Shown here: piece by piece, positions 61,203 through 64,000 of the stretch
Layout: the number at the start of each line of letters is the position of its first letter
Numbering within the stretch: position 1 is the first letter of the stretch
Source of the DNA: Clostridium massiliamazoniense
Lineage (GTDB): Bacteria; Bacillota; Clostridia; Clostridiales; Clostridiaceae
DNA: 64,000 nt
Assembly (NCBI RefSeq): GCF_001403635.1
Contig: NZ_LN879468.1
Coordinates: 310,001-374,000, forward strand
Direction of reading: 5' to 3'
Notes under the pieces: generated by a model
What the model saw: only the letters and a program-made list of their open reading frames with translations
What the model was told of the DNA's origin: nothing
Database searches by the model: none
Program-made: the position numbers and the translations under genes

Positions 61203-61823
61203 ATGAGAGGTGTTAAAAGAGAGGTTTCTTCTAAAAATATATATACTATCAATATGAATGTAACAGAAGGTAGTTTAAAAATATCAAGTTATAATGGGGA
61301 TCTTATAGATATAAATGGAAAGTTAGGATTTTGGACAAGAAATATAAAAGCATATACTAAGGATACAATGGCCTTTATAGAAATAAAGTCTAGATTGTTT
61401 AAACCTACTTTTATAAAAACAGCACCATCAGAGATTGAAGTAAAAATACCTAAGGAATACAGAATGAATTTAAATTTATATTTAGGTGAGGTTAAGGTTA
61501 ATATTTCTGATTTGAAGCTTAATATTTTATCTATAAAAGCTGAAAATAGTGATATTCATTTAGCTAACGTTTATGAAGAAATATTTAATAGTGACTTAGG
61601 GGAAAGTAAGTTTTCTAGAGAAGAATTTGAAAAATATGAGGATATAGAAAATTTAGGAATAGTAGAAACTGAAACTGGGTTATCCTTTGCAAATGATATA
61701 AAAGATTTTTATATAGATATAGAAGAGATCGGCGGAAGTAAAAAATCAAAAATAGAAGCAAAACAATTGGTGCATGGAGAAACAACTAACTCAAAAGATA
61801 TTATAATTAATAATTATTTTTAA
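61203..61823 (+). CDS. DUF4097-like protein, 206 aa
   Basis: A soluble, strand-rich protein with the repeated pattern of DUF4097/DUF2154-type beta-helix-like domains (SLKISSYNGDLIDINGKLG, then ILSIKAENSDIHLANVYEE). No signal peptide is seen. The function of such domains is unknown, though they often accompany sensor or membrane-stress systems. A promoter (61127) and AGGGGAG ribosome binding site support the start. The next gene, 117 bases away, may be co-transcribed, as no terminator lies between. Confidence 0.7.
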   Translation: MRGVKREVSSKNIYTINMNVTEGSLKISSYNGDLIDINGKLGFWTRNIKAYTKDTMAFIEIKSRLFKPTFIKTAPSEIEVKIPKEYRMNLNLYLGEVKVNISDLKLNILSIKAENSDIHLANVYEEIFNSDLGESKFSREEFEKYEDIENLGIVETETGLSFANDIKDFYIDIEEIGGSKKSKIEAKQLVHGETTNSKDIIINNYF

Positions 61824-61890
61824 ATTTAAGTAATTTACAAGAACATATAAATTTTAAATTTAATAATATATAACAAATGATTAATTTATA

Positions 61891-61940
61891 AGGAGGTGAA
61901 CTATTGCTAAATAAAGGATAAAGTTTAGCAATAGCCTCGA
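61891..61940 (+). promoter_or_regulatory. ribosome binding site joined to its start codon by a hairpin
   Basis: AGGAGGTGAA (61891-61900), arm CTATTGCTAAA (61901-61911), 12-base loop, arm TTTAGCAATAG (61924-61934), then CCTCGA and ATG. The stem is perfect (11 bp). An in-frame TAA at 61908-61910 rules out a longer protein. It has the same layout as 44281-44330 on the other strand. Confidence 0.75.
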
Positions 61941-62174
61941 ATGGATGGATATGAATTAATAATGAGAATTCAACAAAAAATACAAGAAGACCCTAATTTT
62001 GCAGCAAGATTTAATGAATTGGGCCAAAAATTAAACTCTATACCTGGACTTGAACAGGAAGTAATGAGAATAATTCAAATAAGTGATGAGAAAAAAAGAA
62101 AAAAAGCTATTGATAAATTGCCTAGCTCAGCTAAAAGAGCAGTTAGTGATTTTATGAAGTTAATTAACGAATAA
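61941..62174 (+). CDS. small helical protein, 77 aa, unknown
   Basis: I do not recognise the family. It is a soluble all-helical protein (MDGYELIMRIQQKIQEDPNF, then LNSIPGLEQEVMRIIQISDE), with a basic C-terminal part (KKRKKAIDKLPSSAKRAV) that may contact nucleic acid. The start is fixed by the in-frame stop at 61908-61910 and the layout of the ribosome binding site, which lies about 41 bases before the ATG with a perfect hairpin between. Another ATG eight bases on is out of frame. A very strong terminator follows. Confidence 0.75.
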   Translation: MDGYELIMRIQQKIQEDPNFAARFNELGQKLNSIPGLEQEVMRIIQISDEKKRKKAIDKLPSSAKRAVSDFMKLINE

Positions 62175-62197
62175 TTTTAATAAAACATACAATGCTA

Positions 62198-62245
62198 TTA
62201 GTCTAGAATCATTGAATAAAATGATTCTAGACTAATATTTTATTT
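62198..62245 (+). terminator. strong hairpin terminator
   Basis: ATTAGTCTAGAATCATT pairs perfectly with AATGATTCTAGACTAAT (17 bp) around GAATAA, followed by a T-rich stretch. Confidence 0.9.
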
Positions 62246-62307
62246 TATAATTATTATTTGTAATGGAATTGAAAAAAATTACATAATAATTATAAGAGGT
62301 GATTAAA

Positions 62308-63171
62308 TTGATTATTTTAGCTACTACTATAGTTCTAATTATATTATTTTTTAGAATAATAAGAAAAAGTTATATACATAAAAAGTCTATAAATATGGCT
62401 ATAGAGGCTATAAATAGTAATTATATAAATTTATTTATTGATGGAACCTTAGGGGTTAGATTATTACAATGTTTTATGGTTATTTTTTCAGAAATATTTT
62501 CTTTTATTATAGTTTATAAATTAATATTAAATTATTTTGATAAGTATGTGTTTTTAGAAATTGGCATTTATATTAAATTTATAATGATTTTTCTTTTATT
62601 TATGTTAATACATTACTCCATGGGATATATTATGCTTATTACCTCTAAAATATATAGTTTTTTATACAGAAGTGAGGAGGAAAGTTTAAAATTTGATTTT
62701 TTATTAAGTTATTTTTTAACTACAGCATATTTAATGGCATTAATATTATTTCCTAAGGAACTTTATAACTATGCTTTAGTAGGTATATTGGGAGTAGGTA
62801 TTTCTTATTTCTTAAATTTAAAAATATTACTTAATGTAATGAGAAATCCTAAAAATATAAAATTTTCTATAGAAGATAGAAGTAGTTTTATAAGGATATT
62901 TATTGCCGCTATTTTAATTTCTTTTATGATACTTATAAATTTATATTTGGGAGTTTGTTTAGTCCATATATTAGGACAGGGAGGTTTTTCTAACAATCCA
63001 GGATATTTTGATTTGTTTTATTATACAGTAATAACATTTACTACTATAGGTTTTGGAGATATATTGCCCTTAACTGTACCTGCTAAATTTATAGCTATAA
63101 TAATATCTTTAACCAGTGTAATATGTTTGACTATATTTTTAGGAAGTATATTTTCTTATAGAAGTAAATAA
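62308..63171 (+). CDS. potassium channel-like membrane protein, 287 aa
   Basis: About six hydrophobic segments. The C-terminal pair encloses a pore loop with TFTTIGFGDILP, the potassium selectivity filter pattern (TxGFGD), as in the Ion_trans_2 family, and the last helix ends the protein without a regulatory domain. Four further hydrophobic segments lie before it. It should allow passive K+ flow; gating is unknown. The start is TTG at 62308 with AGAGGTG upstream; an in-frame GTG at 62299 lies within that site. It is a single gene. Confidence 0.88.
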   Translation: MIILATTIVLIILFFRIIRKSYIHKKSINMAIEAINSNYINLFIDGTLGVRLLQCFMVIFSEIFSFIIVYKLILNYFDKYVFLEIGIYIKFIMIFLLFMLIHYSMGYIMLITSKIYSFLYRSEEESLKFDFLLSYFLTTAYLMALILFPKELYNYALVGILGVGISYFLNLKILLNVMRNPKNIKFSIEDRSSFIRIFIAAILISFMILINLYLGVCLVHILGQGGFSNNPGYFDLFYYTVITFTTIGFGDILPLTVPAKFIAIIISLTSVICLTIFLGSIFSYRSK

Positions 63172-63271
63172 GAGCAAGTTCTTTTGAAATAGATAAAGAT
63201 TATGGATATGCATTTATAATTTTCATATATCTTCATAGCTTTTTTACCTAAAATTATATAAATAAAAGCTT

Positions 63272-63302
63272 GAGTATGTATCAAATTACAGATACATACT
63301 CT
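63272..63302 (+). terminator. terminator of the recurrent type, extended arms
   Basis: GAGTATGTATC pairs perfectly with GATACATACTC around AAATTACA. CTGCTTTTTATCTAGCTATATAGG follows in two parts, the flank shared with the copies at 35425 and 38249. It is 100 bases after the channel gene. Confidence 0.8.
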
Positions 63303-63377
63303 CTGCTTTTTATCTAGCTATATAGGTTCCACTAAATTAAGGTGCTAACTTGAGACAGCCTCTTAGTGTTTTTTTAG

Positions 63378-63434
63378 AGAGCATGTCTGTATATCTTAAG
63401 TTTATAGAAGAGAGGGGATTACAGATACTAGTCT
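63378..63434 (-). repeat. dispersed repeat, left-end copy, minus orientation
   Basis: GCATGTCTGTATATCTTAAG, then TTTATAGAAG, GGGGATTACAGATACTAGTC match the left half of the element on the minus strand; the ACAGAC/ATCTGT arms are kept. The copy runs up to the stop codon of the DsrE-type gene. Confidence 0.6.
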
Positions 63435-64000
63435 TTAGATGAATAAGTTTAGACCAGAGTCATCAGTTGCATTTAGGTAAGTAGCAACTCCAGCAACTTC
63501 TATTTCATCTAATAATTCTTCTCTTTTTATTCCCATTAAGTCCATAGACATTGAACAAGCTAATAATTTAACTCCCATATCTAAGGCATTTTTTATTAAG
63601 GTTTCTAAACTATCAACATTGTTTTTTTCCATTATTTTTTTTATCATTTTAGGTCCCATTCCACCCATATTCATCTTAGATAGAGGAAGTTTAGCGGCAC
63701 TATCGGGAAGCATCATATCAAACATTTTTTCCATTCCATCTTTTTTTATAGTTGGTTTATTTTCTTTTTTTAATATATTTAATCCCCAAAATGTAAAGAA
63801 CATAGTAACTTTTTTTCCCATAGATGCAGCTCCAGTAGCAATAATAAAGGATGCAATAGCTTTGTCTAAATCACCACTAAATACAACTAAGGTTGCATCA
63901 TCTTTACTTTTTATATTTGTTATAACTTCAGAAGAACTCTTTTCAGAACTTAATCCTTTTCTTATTTGTACGATAAAAGCTTTTTTTTCTTTTGAATAAT
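63435..64000 (-). CDS. DsrE/DsrF-like C-terminal domain of a larger protein, 5' end outside window
   Basis: The frame is open to the window edge. It encodes FSGDLDKAIASFIIATGAAS, then MGKKVTMFFTFWGLNILKK, LLACSMSMDLMGIKREEL and AGVATYLNATDDSGLNLFI, the pattern of DsrE-type domains found alone or at the end of CoA-disulfide reductase-like flavoproteins (order: FAD/NAD domains, rhodanese, TusA, DsrE). The residues present before the DsrE part would suit the end of a TusA domain. A start at the ATG 63821 would cut the first strand of the domain and is rejected. A role in persulfide transfer is likely. Confidence 0.8.
   Translation of the reverse strand, partial: YSKEKKAFIVQIRKGLSSEKSSSEVITNIKSKDDATLVVFSGDLDKAIASFIIATGAASMGKKVTMFFTFWGLNILKKENKPTIKKDGMEKMFDMMLPDSAAKLPLSKMNMGGMGPKMIKKIMEKNNVDSLETLIKNALDMGVKLLACSMSMDLMGIKREELLDEIEVAGVATYLNATDDSGLNLFI

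Noticed and set aside
1-64000. VirR boxes, riboswitches, tRNA or rRNA genes
   Set aside because: I looked for the paired VirR-box pattern in intergenic regions, for well-known riboswitch cores and for tRNA or rRNA sequence and saw none that I could support.

Overview
This window is a stretch of AT-rich Firmicute chromosome (roughly 30% GC by eye). The gene content, codon use and Shine-Dalgarno (SD) sites point to a Clostridium, most likely Clostridium perfringens or a close relative. Supporting genes are an anaerobic Ni-CO dehydrogenase cluster (Rrf2-cooS-cooF-NAD oxidoreductase), PdxS/PdxT vitamin B6 synthesis, a cytoplasmic-type pullulanase, an Fe-alcohol dehydrogenase, a DUF438/hemerythrin-like protein, several TTG/GTG starts, and an S/A-rich repeat surface protein with a glucosaminidase domain. 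The species name is inference from protein resemblance; no rRNA gene is present. There is no tRNA, rRNA, insertion sequence, prophage or CRISPR array.

Layout. 1-9 kb: 3' part of a P1-family peptidase, a large RND exporter with a coiled-coil insertion, and small membrane proteins (DUF1622, DUF975) and a tethered N/S-rich protein. 9-16 kb: SdpI-like protein, MFS transporter, SDR plus a frameshifted AraC regulator, a CopZ-like Fe-S protein, a MarR regulator with a metal-dependent cyclase-family hydrolase, and ferritin. 16-24 kb: HAD phosphatase, a two-gene AmmeMemoRadiSam unit, anchored protein, DedA protein, PhnA-like zinc ribbon protein, pdxST. 24-34 kb: DEDDh exonuclease, Cof phosphatase, L,D-transpeptidase-like protein, a 50-residue zinc-ribbon protein, a bactofilin-like pair with a YhbD-like partner, and a SWIM/SNF2 helicase. 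34-47 kb: alcohol dehydrogenase, Bcr/CflA exporter, DUF438, SIMPL, radical SAM/SPASM enzyme, D-Ala-D-Ala carboxypeptidase, ECF S component, secreted PTP-like phosphatase, alpha/beta hydrolase. 47-64 kb: pullulanase, SH3/NlpC-P60 wall hydrolase, CO dehydrogenase cluster, thioesterase, the repeat-rich glucosaminidase, DUF4097-like protein, potassium-channel-like protein, and the C-terminal part of a DsrE-type protein.

How the genes work together. Most genes are single units closed by strong hairpin terminators, several of them shared between convergent genes. Clear operons are marR-cyclase, SDR-araC, the AmmeMemoRadiSam pair (8-base overlap), pdxS-pdxT, the bactofilin pair with yhbD-like, and the cooS cluster. 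Themes are cell-wall turnover (three wall enzymes), redox/CO/iron handling, and sugar use.

Most unusual signals. (1) Two unrelated short genes (44029-44280 minus and 61941-62174 plus) have a strong SD separated from the ATG by a perfect hairpin, with the same layout in both. (2) A dispersed intergenic repeat of about 125 bp occurs in at least ten full or partial copies in both orientations, with a compensatory base change in one internal stem. (3) Four terminators share the same arms and loop and a common downstream flank. (4) Leader hairpins could control a zinc-ribbon gene and the repeat-rich glucosaminidase. (5) Two similar boxes 31 bp apart lie in front of cooS, downstream of an Rrf2 gene.
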